Shown here piece by piece: positions 47,597-58,299 of a DNA stretch of 64,000 nucleotides. Source of the DNA: Melieria omissa. Taxonomy: Eukaryota; Arthropoda; Insecta; Diptera; Ulidiidae. A program made the position numbers and the translations under genes. The notes beneath the pieces were generated by a model. The model was not told the DNA's origin. It ran no database searches and saw only the letters and a list, made by a program, of their open reading frames with translations. The stretch lies in NCBI GenBank assembly GCA_963971225.1, contig OZ020268.1, positions 60,201,900 to 60,265,899 on the forward strand, given 5' to 3'. Numbering within the stretch: the stretch's first letter is position 1; every line of letters begins with the position of its first letter.

Positions 47597-48025
47597 TGTT
47601 ACGAAATTCCACAGTTCGTTATCGACGGTTCGTTTTGATTGTATTTGAAAATAAAACAACTTCAGTTACTCAGCAAAAATCAACAATCAGAAACTAACTT
47701 TATTTACGGAATTTACACTTCGCTTGTATCTACACTTGTTACCACTTTGCTTGCTTAACACAGACTCGACCCCTTGCGCTGCCACTGCTGCTTTTATACT
47801 ACTTTTCTTATCGCGCCGAAGTTTCTTGCAACTTCTAATTGGAAAGCGCTCGACCATTCTCGCACAGCCCATTTCGAGAACCATCCCTGCCATATCGGAC
47901 TATACCAAGCGAATTTATAACAGTTTTGCTGTACTTCACAGTGCATGCCTAAAAGTATGCTTGGAAAACATTCGTGCGGAGAAGGCATTCCCGTACACTG
48001 CGGCACGGAATTTCTCATCGTATCA
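47597..48025 (-). repeat. 5' LTR of the young gypsy element
   Basis: 429 bp, with no difference from the 3' LTR that I could find by eye. The target duplication GTAT (minus strand) lies just outside. Confidence 0.9.
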
Positions 48026-48695
48026 ATACTTTCATTGATTGATGCGGCCGTTTATAACAACTAGATTTACAACGACATGAGATGACATACTCTCCCACAC
48101 CATTAATGACTCTCTACCATGTTTTACTGTGGGTCGCAAATTTTTGGGATCCATACCTGTATTTGGTTTTCTCCAAACATTCACCTTACCATCCAATGCA
48201 AACATATTAAATTTTGATTCGTCTGTAAAAATTACGCCATTCCAGAACTATGGGGGCTGTTTAAGGTACTCTTTTGCAAATTCCAAACCTCATTTTCTAT
48301 TTCGCTTGTTGATGAGTGGTTTATTGCGTGCAGTGCGTCCATGGTAATCATTTTTTCTTAGAACTCTTCGTACTGTGGAGTCGCTCACATCCTTTTTTAG
48401 GTAAATTTTAAGGTCTGCGGCAATTTTAGGAGCGAAAATGCCTGGATTAGCTTTAACTTTCCTTATTATCTAACGTTCATCGCTTCCAGTTAGCTTTTTC
48501 ATTGACGATATTTTTTTTTTACTTGCGACTCAGTTTTCTTTTTTATATTTCGACATTATGTATTGAACAGTGCTTCGACTTTGATTAATAATTTTACCAA
48601 TTTCACCATAAGATTTACCGTTTTTGTGGTGATCGATTGCTAGTGCACGAATGTCAATAGTTATCTGCTTGATTTTTTTTGTTTAATTCAGAAAT
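48026..48695 (-). pseudogene. Tc1-like transposase, N-terminal and central part
   Basis: Contains a helix-turn-helix segment (KSYGEIGKIINQSRSTVQY), then a linker. The first catalytic Asp lies in GVIFTDESKFNMF, followed by RPTVKHGRESLMVWESMSSH. Several stops and frame changes interrupt it. It ends where the gypsy element inserted, and continues at 40770. Confidence 0.85.
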
Positions 48696-49564
48696 AAAGC
48701 AGAAGAAATCTTTATAAAATACTCAAAATTAAATTTAAAGTAACAAATTGTGCTGTCAGTTTCCTCTACGAAATTTTTTTAGGGAAATATCTGAATTTCT
48801 CATACTAATAACACTGCACAACACAAAAAAAAAATAACAAGGTTCTGACAACGGATTCTGGTAGAGGACCTCAAAAAAAAAATATACGTGTATCGGCGTT
48901 TTGAAAGTTTACGTCTGAATTTTTTTTAGGGGGGGTCAAAGTTTCCCCCCTTTTTGCTCATTCTTATGGTGATTCGGCATACGAAAACCTTGTAACCTCA
49001 CATTTTAGGTATGTGATGTGTTCAGCAATTTGATGTAAAATACTACGAAGAACATTTTTCTGGAGCATTTTAACCCTTTAACTCCTATTTATATGGGTCA
49101 ATTTGACCCTTCTTTTCTAAAATGCCAAAAATTTCCTGTAAAACAGGACTTTTTAAGGATAAAAGGTACCACGAAAATATTCGCCATAAAATTCTGCGAT
49201 AGGTCTCTGAATACATCAAAGCTCAGATATTAACCTGAACGCCAGAATTAAGCCAAAACTGAAAATGTGTTTAAGTCTTTATTTCATACTTAATCAACAT
49301 TGGTATTAAAAACTTCTACAAAACTTGATTTTTGGGGGTAAGTGTGTATGCGAAAAATGTTGAACGCAAAATTTCAACGTACAAATGAAAGCTCTAGATA
49401 TAATATATAAAAATGAATAAATGATCAATTTTGGGTATTTAAGATATTCATTATATTTTTCGATTAGCTCTTGGCAATTTAACACCGTTATCAAATAATG
49501 TCCAGCATATATAAGCTATAAAAGAATGAATACCTTTGCCTTTGTACCATTCCCCAATGGGGGC

Positions 49565-49717
49565 CAGTGGCGGATTCAGGGGGAGGGGGTTTGGGGGTTG
49601 AACCCCCCGATATATTAGGATCGACTTTAAAACTACATACAAATTAAAAGACATTTTATAAGTGTTAAAGAATTACTTTTTGAAACCTCCCCCCCTGAAA
49701 TATATTTCTGAATCCTG
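49565..49717. mobile_element. hAT-type MITE, 153 bp, inside the unassigned ORF
   Basis: The ends are CAGTGGCGGATTCAGGGGG on the left and CTGAATCCTG on the right, the right end having lost a few bases. The octamers ATGGGGGC (49557-49564) and ATGGGAGC (49718-49725) agree at 7 of 8 positions. G- and C-runs near each end give a hairpin-prone structure. Removing it restores the reading frame around CAPIGEWYKG. Confidence 0.75.
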
Positions 49718-50003
49718 ATGGGAGCACATGTCTGATGAAATCGTTCCCCATGTTTATCGGATTCTGTTGCCAACTGATGTTCGTAGTAATCCATATGAGA
49801 ATTCAGAAAATCAATTTTTGGTGGCACATGAACACCTAGTATTTCGAATGCACTCATCATGGTGTCGACGTACATTCGAGGAGCAGGATAACAATTTTTG
49901 CCTACACCATTGTCAATGACGCCTTTAATGCTTTTCCATGCGACAATCTCATATGGTGAGAGCATTTCATCGAATTCGGCGCTACGCCTATCAACAAAAA
50001 CAC

Positions 50004-50077
50004 CTGTTGTAATAAAAACACGAGAGTTTTTATTGGTATGAAACCAATATGGAAAAAGGAAAGTTTTAGCATTCATA
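50004..50077 (-). other. Predicted 74-bp intron in the unassigned ORF
   Basis: On the minus strand the donor reads AAAG/GTATGA at 50077 and the acceptor ACAACAG/GTG at 50004. Removing it joins IHK to GVFVD in frame; the retained version inserts an unrelated FLFPYWFHT-like stretch. Confidence 0.5.
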
Positions 50078-51066
50078 CCTTTATGTATCTTTGCTTCGCT
50101 TAGTTTTCGAAACAATGTCTTCAGAAAGTTAAATGCCGATCCATTTGTATCCAAACACTTAACAAAATTGTTTATCACACCAAGTTTTATATGTAATGGT
50201 TGTAAAAAATTTTTTTTGTTGGCACAAGTGGTGGATGGAAAATATTATGCTCGCCTAATGTCCCTTCAGCTCTCGGCTCCCATTGTTTTTTGGGATATTG
50301 GTTGCCCTTCCATCTGCTATTCCACCTGCAAGTTTTGTAGGACATTTTAGTGCAATTTTGAATAAGTACGAAATAAACACTTAAACACATTTTCAGTTTT
50401 GGCTTAATTCTGGCGTTCAGGTTAATATCTGAGCTTTGATGCATTCAGAGACCTATCGTAGAATTTTATGGCGAATATTTTCGTGGTACATTTTATCCTC
50501 AAAAAGTCCTGTTTTACAGGACATTTTTGGCATTTTAGAAAAGAAGGGTCAAATTGACCCATACAAATAGGAGTTACAGGGTTAAAATGCTCCAGAAAAA
50601 TGTTCTTCGTAGTATTTTACATCAAATTGCTGAACACATCACATACCTAAAATGTGAGGTTACATGGTTTTCGTATACCGAATCACCATAAGAATGAGCA
50701 AAAAGGGGGGAACTTTGACCCCCCTAAAAAAAAATTCAGACGTAAACTTTCAAAACGCCGATACACGTATATTTTTTTTTGGTCCCATCTACCAGAATCC
50801 GTGGCAGAACCTTGTTATTTTAAAAAAAGTTTGATTTTGTTGTGCAGTGTAATCAGCTGTACGATTTTCAGTGACGCCCACTTACCGTACGATTTACAGT
50901 TCTACCAAAATTTTTGCAAAACTGGTAAACATTATGAACATTATTTTTATTGCAAATATCATACCAAAAACAGTATTGTGTTTTTTAATCATAAACGAAA
51001 ACACATAAAGATATTGTTAAAAGTGAAGTAATGACTGCTGTACGATTTTGGATGGCACTCACTGTA

Positions 51067-52937
51067 CATATGTGCGCTAGCTGGAGTGTATGTGTTCTTG
51101 GTAGAGAAACGGCCACACATTGAGCATTGATTTCGCCTGTTTGTGCGTTGATATTTTACTTTCAATTTTGAATTTTGAGGTAGCAAAGCAATACTTATCG
51201 TTGTCAATTGTTACAGTTGCCCGCTGTCTAACATCGCTCATTTGCGCTGTGCATTTGAGCGCAAACGTGTTTATAGCCGCCAGCTTTCCGATATGCACAC
51301 TTGTCGGCTATATTGAACAGATACTATCAGGACGATCTTATATACCTCCCAATATGTATAACGTAGTCAATATTTTGATAAAACAATGAAGCAAGGAGAT
51401 GCCACCCTATGCCGTGGCACACTGCCAGCCATCTTCTCGTTGATAAGTGACACACCAGGGTCCCATTGCTTCCTCCATTGCCGGCCTCGCACCCGTGCTT
51501 CTGCTCATGCCCACTCATCTCACGCCATCCCCTCGCTACAAATGAAAATCCACTTTTTCGCCTCCTTGAATCCATCAACAATCTACCCACACATACATAC
51601 ACACTCGTATGTACATGTAAGGACATTTGAATATCGCCCACGACAAACCAGCACTCCATGCATATAACTATATATGTATGTATGTATTAAACCCCCGCCC
51701 CCTAACTTGCAGTATCCCAAGACAACAGCAGCCACAGTAATAAGAACAGGAAAATAGGAAAACACAACAACAACGAAATTGCAAAAATAAAAACAGCAAA
51801 AGAAGCAGTTAAACAACAAGGAAATGTGGCAAATCGCAAGATGAGGTGAGGAGAGAATTCATCTAGTGTATTCCCAAATTCCCGGGACTAAATTGAAAAC
51901 ACATAAATTTCCACGACCCCAAGCTGGGCGCTAATGCTGGCGATGCGTATGTACCGTGATCTCTGCTACACATACCACTAAACACATTTGGCCGCATGTA
52001 CAGATACGCATGTGTGTGTGCGTAAACTCTTTAGCCTTCAACCTTAGTGCATGTGTGCTGGTCGTCTTTGCGTAGTCATATAAATGTACTGCCACATGAC
52101 TGATAATTCACCATACTCGCACTGGCGAGGAATTCAACTTTAGATGTCGACGGTTGATAAATTGCAAATTCGACTCATACATCCACAGTTGTCGCCTACC
52201 ACATCTGGTCCCATGAGCGGCATCAGCATCAGCTCTATACATCCTTCTCCCCACACATGCATGGTTCTTACCCCGCAGGGACTCTAAATAAATTCTGTAG
52301 GAACTGTAATTACATGAAAAAGTTCCATAAAAACGCACTGGCGATATGCTGTGAGTGATTTTGCTGCTGGCCAATTTAACATCCACGAACGCGTACCCGG
52401 CATTTGGTTTTAGAAACTACGCTACTTAATCAAGGCATTTTCTTAATATTTACTTATGCACTCAGCCTAGTATGCGTAAGCAATATTGATAAGAAAAATG
52501 AGATCTATGAATGAAAGAAACAATTTTATTCATATTTCTGCGTTGTTGTATAAATCTTATATTTCATCTTTGGCTAGTACACCAGCACAGTCTTAAAAGA
52601 CAAAGTTATTTTATTCTGACCAAAATCTGTCAGCAATGATTTTGAATAGTGATTTAGGTTAAGCGACGAACACTGTAACCACATCTATAGATCATGTCAA
52701 CAACTTTTCGACTTTCCTACTTTTTTATTTGTTGATATAAATTGATTTAAGATGTAAATGTAAATGTTTATAAATTTGGGTTATGCACCTCAACCAGTGC
52801 GTCCGAGCAATCCATCCGATTGCATACTGGTATATGTAGTTGAGTGAATGAAAATGAGTTATGTAGTTTATGTGGAGTTGTTTTCACTGTAATAATTTTA
52901 ATTAATGCCATCGTCCCTAAGAGTAATCATTAATAAT
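51067..52937. other. No gene recognised
   Basis: Unique-looking DNA with TGTATG and ACACAT simple repeats (51590-51690, 51980-52020). Short ORFs lack domains. Confidence 0.45.
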
Positions 52938-53130
52938 AATTGACTGGCACGACAGCCCGATTACGAGACTAACATCCGTGTTGTGAGTGCTAATTTGTAC
53001 AAGGTTGGAAGGGACCTACAGTTTTATGCCGACTTCGAACGGCGAGTTGGGAGCTTCTATATAGGCAATTTAACTCTCAGAGGTTTGCACTTTCCTGCTG
53101 AGCGGACAGCCGCCGAAAGAAAAATTTTTG
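52938..53130 (-). mobile_element. Old, head-less SINE copy
   Basis: Homologous to the body of the SINE at 62199-62531 (GGCACGACAGCCCG, GGAAGGGACCTACAGTTTT, AACTCTCAGAGGTTTGCA), in the same orientation, with a TAATAATAATT tail. The tRNA-like head is missing, and the sequence is more diverged, so this is an older, truncated copy. Confidence 0.75.
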
Positions 53131-53171
53131 TTTTTCTTTTTTCTCTAATGAGAAAATGCCAAATATAAATA

Positions 53172-54421
53172 ACACTTCGTTCAATAATGTGTGTGACTGA
53201 CACATAGATGGCGGCACTAATACTAAATCAATATATATCAATATATATGTCAATCCGACCATTAGTTTACAAGTTACAGTGCTTTAAGTGACACTACTTT
53301 TGAGTTTTCAAAAAAAATGAATTCAAAGCAATTCCGTGTGCTGATTTATCATTGTTTTTTAATGAAAAAAAAATACTGTTCAATGCCAGGAATGGCTTGA
53401 AAAACATTATTCGGACTCTGCTCCATCAAAAAGAACCATTTGTTATTGCTATGCCAAATTCAAACGTAGTCGTACAGACACCGATGACATTCCATCTACT
53501 GGACGGCCAAATGACGCTGTTATTCCGGAAAACGTTGAAAAAACACTGAAAATCATTATGTCCGACCGTAAAGTGAAAGTGGGGGAGATTGCTGATATTC
53601 TAAAGATATCAGCAGGCAGTGTACACACCATAATACACGAACATTTGGTTATGAAAAGGTGTTTTCGAAATGGGTGCCGCGTTTGCTCACACCGGAGCAA
53701 AAACAACAACGAATCGATGATTCAAAGAGCTGTTTGGACATGTTTACGCGCAACAAGTCGGAGTTTTTGCGTCGGTACATCACAATGGATGAAACATGGA
53801 TCCACCATTTCACTCCAGAGTCAAATCGGCTGAGTGGCATGCACCCGGTGAAAGCCGCCCAAAGCGTCCAAAGGCACAAACATCGGCTGGCAAGGTTATG
53901 GCGTCAGTATTTTGGGATGTGCACGGAATAATATCATCGACTCTCTTGAGAAAAGGAAAACAATCAATAGCGACTATTATATAGCGTTGTTGGAACGTTT
54001 GAAAGAAGAAATCGCGATTAAGCGGCCCCATATGAAGAAGAAAAAAGTGTTGTTTCACCAAGACAATGCACCGTGTCACAAGTCGATGAAAACGATGGCA
54101 AAATGCATGAATTGGGCTTCGAATTGCTTCCTCATCCCCCGTATTCTCCAGATCTGGCCCCCAGCGACTACTGGCTCTTCGCAGACCTCAAAAAGATGCT
54201 CCGTGGTAAGAGATTTGGCTCAAATGATGAAGTAATCGCCGAAACTAACGCCTATTTTGAAGGCAAAGAAAAATCGTTCTACAAAGGCGATATCGAAAGA
54301 TTGGAAAAGCGTTGGAATGATTGTATCTCCCTAAAAGGGAACTATGTTGATGCATAAAAACGGATTTTGGCAAAAAAATGTGTTTTAATTAGTTAGTCAC
54401 ACACATTATTGAACGAAGTGT
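53172..54421 (+). mobile_element. mariner element, full length, frameshifted
   Basis: The ends ACACTTCGTTCAATAATGTG match perfectly as inverted repeats; TA flanks both sides (53170-53171 and 54422-54423). The length of 1250 bp is normal for mariner. Confidence 0.92.
53317..54357 (+). pseudogene. mariner transposase, several frameshifts
   Basis: Starts MNSKQFRVLIYHCF. The helix-turn-helix region reads KVKVGEIADILKISAGSVHT, and the catalytic part has ITMDETWIHHFTPESN, LFHQDNAPCHKS and PPYSPDLAPSDYWLF, the last two giving DD34D. At least three frame changes (near 53375, 53660-53830 and 54100) break it, although every domain is still present. Closest by motif to Himar-like irritans/vertumnana mariners. 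The stop at 54357 lies 64 bp before the element end. Confidence 0.9.
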
Positions 54422-54974
54422 TATATCGCAGCCAAGTGGAGCCCATTCACATCACGTTTCCAGTCAATCATATCGCCCGCTCTATAGAATACTCGAAGAA
54501 TCCATTTCGATCTTTCGCTGTAGCATGAATAAATATTTGAATAAATTTAATTTCATTGCGACATCATAAAATTATGTGAATTATATGAATGTGTGTACAC
54601 AATTTTAAAATTACTATTACCTAAATATTAAGAAACAATTGTAAATTCCAATCCTGACTGTATCGCTCTAGGCACTGGCCTTATTGTGATGTTTTTATTG
54701 ATCTTCCTACCTAAATGTTTAACCAAATACTTGATGTCAACGACAGTTGTATAAATAAATGGGAAATAAAAAAAAAAAAAAAAAAAAAAAAAAATTGTGT
54801 AAGTTATGAGTTCTAATTAAATTTTATGTTTTTCTCAAAAATTCCCTGCAAATTCCCTTCAAAAGTTCCCTGCAAGCAAGGCTATTTGAGGCACCAGCTA
54901 CGATTGCAGGTGCATGCAGCTAGTCGAAAAAGTAACCTAGCTTAATGCATTTTCAGCAGAAATTAGCATCTTAA
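54422..54974. other. Spacer with a 27-base poly(A) run
   Basis: AATAAATGGGAAAT precedes 27 consecutive A at 54768-54794. This looks like the 3' end of a retrotransposed RNA (LINE tail or processed copy), but no coding sequence or target duplication could be tied to it. Confidence 0.4.
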
Positions 54975-55515
54975 CCTTCAATCCGTGCTTGGGGTATACA
55001 GTTCCCCACGACGACATAAAGCATTAAATTGTGAAGGTTTTTAATTCTAAACGATATATTTATACTTATATCATTGGAAAGGTATTGATGAGAGGAATCT
55101 AAAAGCATAAACAGATATCTCATTTAAAGTATGATTAGGCAGATATAGCCAAAAAAAGCACACAAACTGTTTGTTGTGATATGGGGAATAAATGACCCCG
55201 TTATTTATACCAATACATTTTGTATGCAAAACTAATCCAAGTTCTGAACCACTCAAGTTCTAAATCTCAAGCACACTCACCGGTGGAATAACAGATTCAA
55301 AGACGGTAAACAAATAAATAAAATAAAAATACTAATACAAAACAACAAACAACAACAACATTAATTTTTTCATACTATAATGATAATATAATTATTTCCC
55401 AAAAAATTATTATTTTATAAATTCCCATACAAACTATACCTACTGGTTCAAAAATGGGGAACTCAGTTCCCCATTGCACGGAATTAGGGTATAAAAACCA
55501 TGCACAGAATGAAGG
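54975..55515. mobile_element. TTAA-flanked MITE (piggyBac-like), 541 bp
   Basis: TTAA lies exactly at both borders (54971-54974 and 55516-55519). The ends are CCTTCAATCCGTGC and the complement of CCTTCATTCTGTGC. Subterminal palindromes built on GGGGTATACAGTTCCCC resemble the layout of the MITE at 3804. No coding frame. Confidence 0.82.
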
Positions 55516-55519
55516 TTAA

Positions 55520-58104
55520 GAAAGCGCGAAGGTGGCACATTTTTGGTGCGGAAAGCAGGGCCATGTTTCGTGTGCTAGTATTTGTGATATTTTCCGCATA
55601 GTATTCGCGGTCTTTTAATGCTATGTCGTCATACTTTTCTTTCCATCTGGCTCATACTTTCACTCTCATCCGGCCCGCGCACCTGCTGCATCGCCGGGCG
55701 CTTGTCTACCCTCGCCCCACACAGAAGTAATGCACGCTGCAATCACGGCGAGGATGCAGCAGTTACTTCCACATTTTGAAACAAATACAAAGCAGCACGG
55801 CAGACACTTTTTACTATTCACCGGAAAAATGAGTGAGAGCGGCAAGCGTTTTGCGTCTGGCGAGAGTCAAAGTCAGAGCCTCGCTTTTGTTTGCAGAATA
55901 CTATAAATATCGCTGAGCCATTTTCTGCCGCTTTCACACCCATCCTGGGGTGCACTCACTTATTCATTCATTCGCGCTGCCGTATTTAAAGAAAATAAAA
56001 ACGCGCAGTTGCCGCAGCCGACTGCTCCAAGTACCAGTGCCCCCAGTGCATTTGCATCACGCTTACAAGAAAGTGTTGCATAAAAAAAAAGCGTTCACGT
56101 CCACGATTTTGCCTTTACTTTCGCGGCTCCTGCTCCGGCTGCTGCTTCTGCTGTCGCTGTCGCGATGTGCTGCGTTCTTGCTCTTTCCGTGTTTCCTACG
56201 TTCTCTTTCTTTGTATTTATGCATATTTTTACAGAGCTAGCCGCACTCGCTGCTATAGGTATAGTATAATGGGGGATTCCATAATGAAGAAACATTTTTA
56301 TACTCGCGCGCAAACTTCCCACCAAGGTCGGGGTCGTTACTCTTTTAATTTAATGTTGCCAGTCGGTGCCTTCAGTAAAACGTAGAACTCTGGTGTCGCA
56401 ATGTATGTATGCACATGACATATTTTTTCGCCTTCTTCGCTGCTCTCATTCGGCTGAAAAAGTACTTGAATTTTCCTTTTTGACACATATTAGAATAGTT
56501 GTTTGTTCTAGGATATTTGAAGCTGCCACTGGTTGGTTGTTTACTCTTCAATAAGCTCCTGCGTAGGGTATTTCCAAGACCCTAGCAAGTCTGCCTAACA
56601 ATTGAAAGTCAGCCTTTATTCAAATTAAACGTGAATAAGTGTAATGTTACAAAAGTCTATGTAAAAGTGTTGTAGAGTCATAGACTGGATACACTGGAAG
56701 CAGTGGGAAACCATTGTTTGGTTACAACGATGAGTTAGAATGTTATGTCACTGTGAAGCAATTTAAAGTTTCGGAAAAAACAAATGAATTAAGAAATGCG
56801 CAACTCATCGCGCTTTATGAAAACTGTTTGAAAATTTTTGGCCCACCATCGTAGGCTTTTTAATTGGGGAAAAATAGCATTATAATTGAATTCTAGAAAA
56901 CTTGCTGGCAATTTTAATTCTATATTAGTAAGAAAGCGGTATAGTGGCAAAAATACAAAAGGGGAAGTGCAATTTTAAAGATTGGGGCACGAATTTTACA
57001 CTTTTGTATGCGACAAATGATATTCACATTCAATACGGAGTACAAGCGTCAGCGGGTGGACAACAATGTTGCTGAACACCGTCGGTGTAGAGTGTAAATT
57101 TGTATGACGGTTGTTTATATTTTTCTCATTTGGTTACACAGTACAATTCAACCCTTCCTTTAGTACAGGAATTGGATGTGTACTTATGTAGACATGTATG
57201 CGTACATAAGTATATGCACACATACACACATATGTAATTATAATTGAACACACATAACTACGCTCAGTGCGTTTGGGGTGACTGGTGGTGGACAAGGGTC
57301 ATTTGGTGGTAAGAAATATTTTGATAAGGGTCGACGGTATTCATTTAGCGCATTCCACACATTCACTTGTGTGGCAATAACACGCCCAGTGTTTAAAATT
57401 CAATCATGCACATTTATATAGGTATATAGCACTTGGGGAGTTCAGAGAGCATGGCCGACTTCCTGAACATATATGTATGTATATATGTAAGTTGTAACAG
57501 CGAAAGCATAATTGCTCTACTGAAGCTGGAGCTCCTTTATTAAAGAATTTTTTGGAACTTCAAGCATAAACTTCAAATAGCAATGCTTTAAATAAAGGGG
57601 TGGCCAGCAATTAACATATAAATGAAAAATATTGTTGTCAGACGATGGTCACGCACTTATAAGTGGGTTTCGACCTCTCTGACCCAACAATTTCCTTTTA
57701 TAATGTTCTTAAGAAATTTTTTTTTTGTAACGCTGATTTTTCTGACCAAAACTCATTACTTAGAATTACAATGCACATACGATTTTATTTGAATGATTTC
57801 ATTTAGTTTAGTAGAATGTTATAGAAGGCAATGAAGTAGATCGGTGGGCAAACTACTTTTTTAGTCTTTTATCTAGTCTATTTAAACAGAATTCAAAGTC
57901 TGGATTTCTATGGCATATTTATATGAATACACGAATGCAGCAACCATTCTGAAAAATTTCATTTCAATATAAGCTATAAGTTTAATATAATTTTTACAAG
58001 AAAAGTGCAGTGATAAGTTTTTGTGTAATTAGATAGATAAAACTATGAGTAATGCATTATGTGAAAACAATATAACAACATTTCTATATTTACATGAAAA
58101 AAAG
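55520..58104. other. No gene recognised
   Basis: GC-richer around 55.6-56.3 kb, otherwise AT-rich with TATGTATATATG repeats near 57470. No supported coding region. Confidence 0.45.
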
Positions 58105-58299
58105 AAGCGGCCAGATAGTGGACCATATTTTGCCTTGTTTTCAGTTACCGGCCGGGGCGGCCAATAATTAAAATTTGCAAAATAGTAGAAGTTTCAGTAA
58201 CTGGCCGACTTCAATTATTATTAATTCAGCTAGTCTCACACAAGATTTCTAATACATATTATATACATATGATTATGTAAAATTTTATAGTAAACAAGC

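Larger units (their letters stand above)
40775..48025 (-). mobile_element. Young Ty3/gypsy retrotransposon without env
   Basis: Two 429-bp LTRs (40775-41203 and 47597-48025) look identical by eye and are flanked by ATAC (40771-40774 and 48026-48029). On the minus strand the order is LTR, gag, pol, LTR. Gag is intact; pol is open except for an RTE insertion at 42073-43314. There is no third gene: pol ends 12 bp before the 3' LTR. Identical LTRs imply recent insertion. Confidence 0.93.
49451..50330 (-). pseudogene. Truncated ORF of an unassigned arthropod protein family
   Basis: Three pieces align in order. The first frame (to about 50205) reads QYPKKQWEPRAEG and IFHPPLVPTKKI. A frameshift in an A/T run leads to PLHIKLGVINNFVKCLDTNG and LFRKLSEAKIHKG. 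Next come EFDEMLSPYEIVAWKS, PPKIDFLNSHMDYYEHQL and HGERFHQTCAPI. After the hAT MITE it ends GEWYKGKGIHSF and YICWTLFDNGVKL. From memory, similar uncharacterised proteins (HGERFHQ, RYQG, ADYCW motifs) are widespread in arthropod genomes; the function is unknown to me. The N-terminal half is missing. A 74-bp intron (50004-50077, GT...AG) is likely. Confidence 0.6.
49074..50581 (-). mobile_element. TTAA-flanked element with about 220-bp inverted repeats
   Basis: TTAA flanks both sides (49070-49073 and 50582-50585). The ends are CCCTTTAACTCCTATTTATA and the complement of CCCTGTAACTCCTATTTGTA, followed by the palindrome GGGTCAATTTGACCC in each arm. A TTAA target fits piggyBac or Kolobok superfamilies. 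The interior carries a truncated minus-strand ORF that I do not recognise as either transposase. Confidence 0.68.
48811..50850. mobile_element. Palindromic DNA element carrying an inner TTAA element
   Basis: The outer ends are ACACTGCACAACA and its complement. Inverted arms extend about 490 bp on each side (48811-49296 and 50360-50850). The outer 263-269 bp of each arm may be one fold-back element whose exact centre, GCATTTTAAAATGC, was the TTAA target for the inner element. No target duplication for the outer element is clear. Confidence 0.72.
40323..51064 (-). mobile_element. Tc1-like element split by two large insertions
   Basis: The left end ACAGTCAGTCAAAATCGTAC (40323) is matched on the right by CACTCACTG at 51056-51064, preceded by TACGATTTTGGATGG. 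A further copy, TGTACGATTTTCAGTG, lies near 50860, as in IR/DR elements. TA lies at 40321-40322 and 51065-51066, with the left end one base off. The transposase is cut at 40774/48026 by a gypsy element, and the leader is cut at 48810/50851 by a palindromic element. About 1.45 kb belongs to the host element. Confidence 0.75.

Noticed and set aside
54768..54794. Poly(A) run as proof of a processed pseudogene
   Set aside because: An AATAAA lies upstream, but no coding remnant or target duplication was found, so only a generic retro-tail note is kept.
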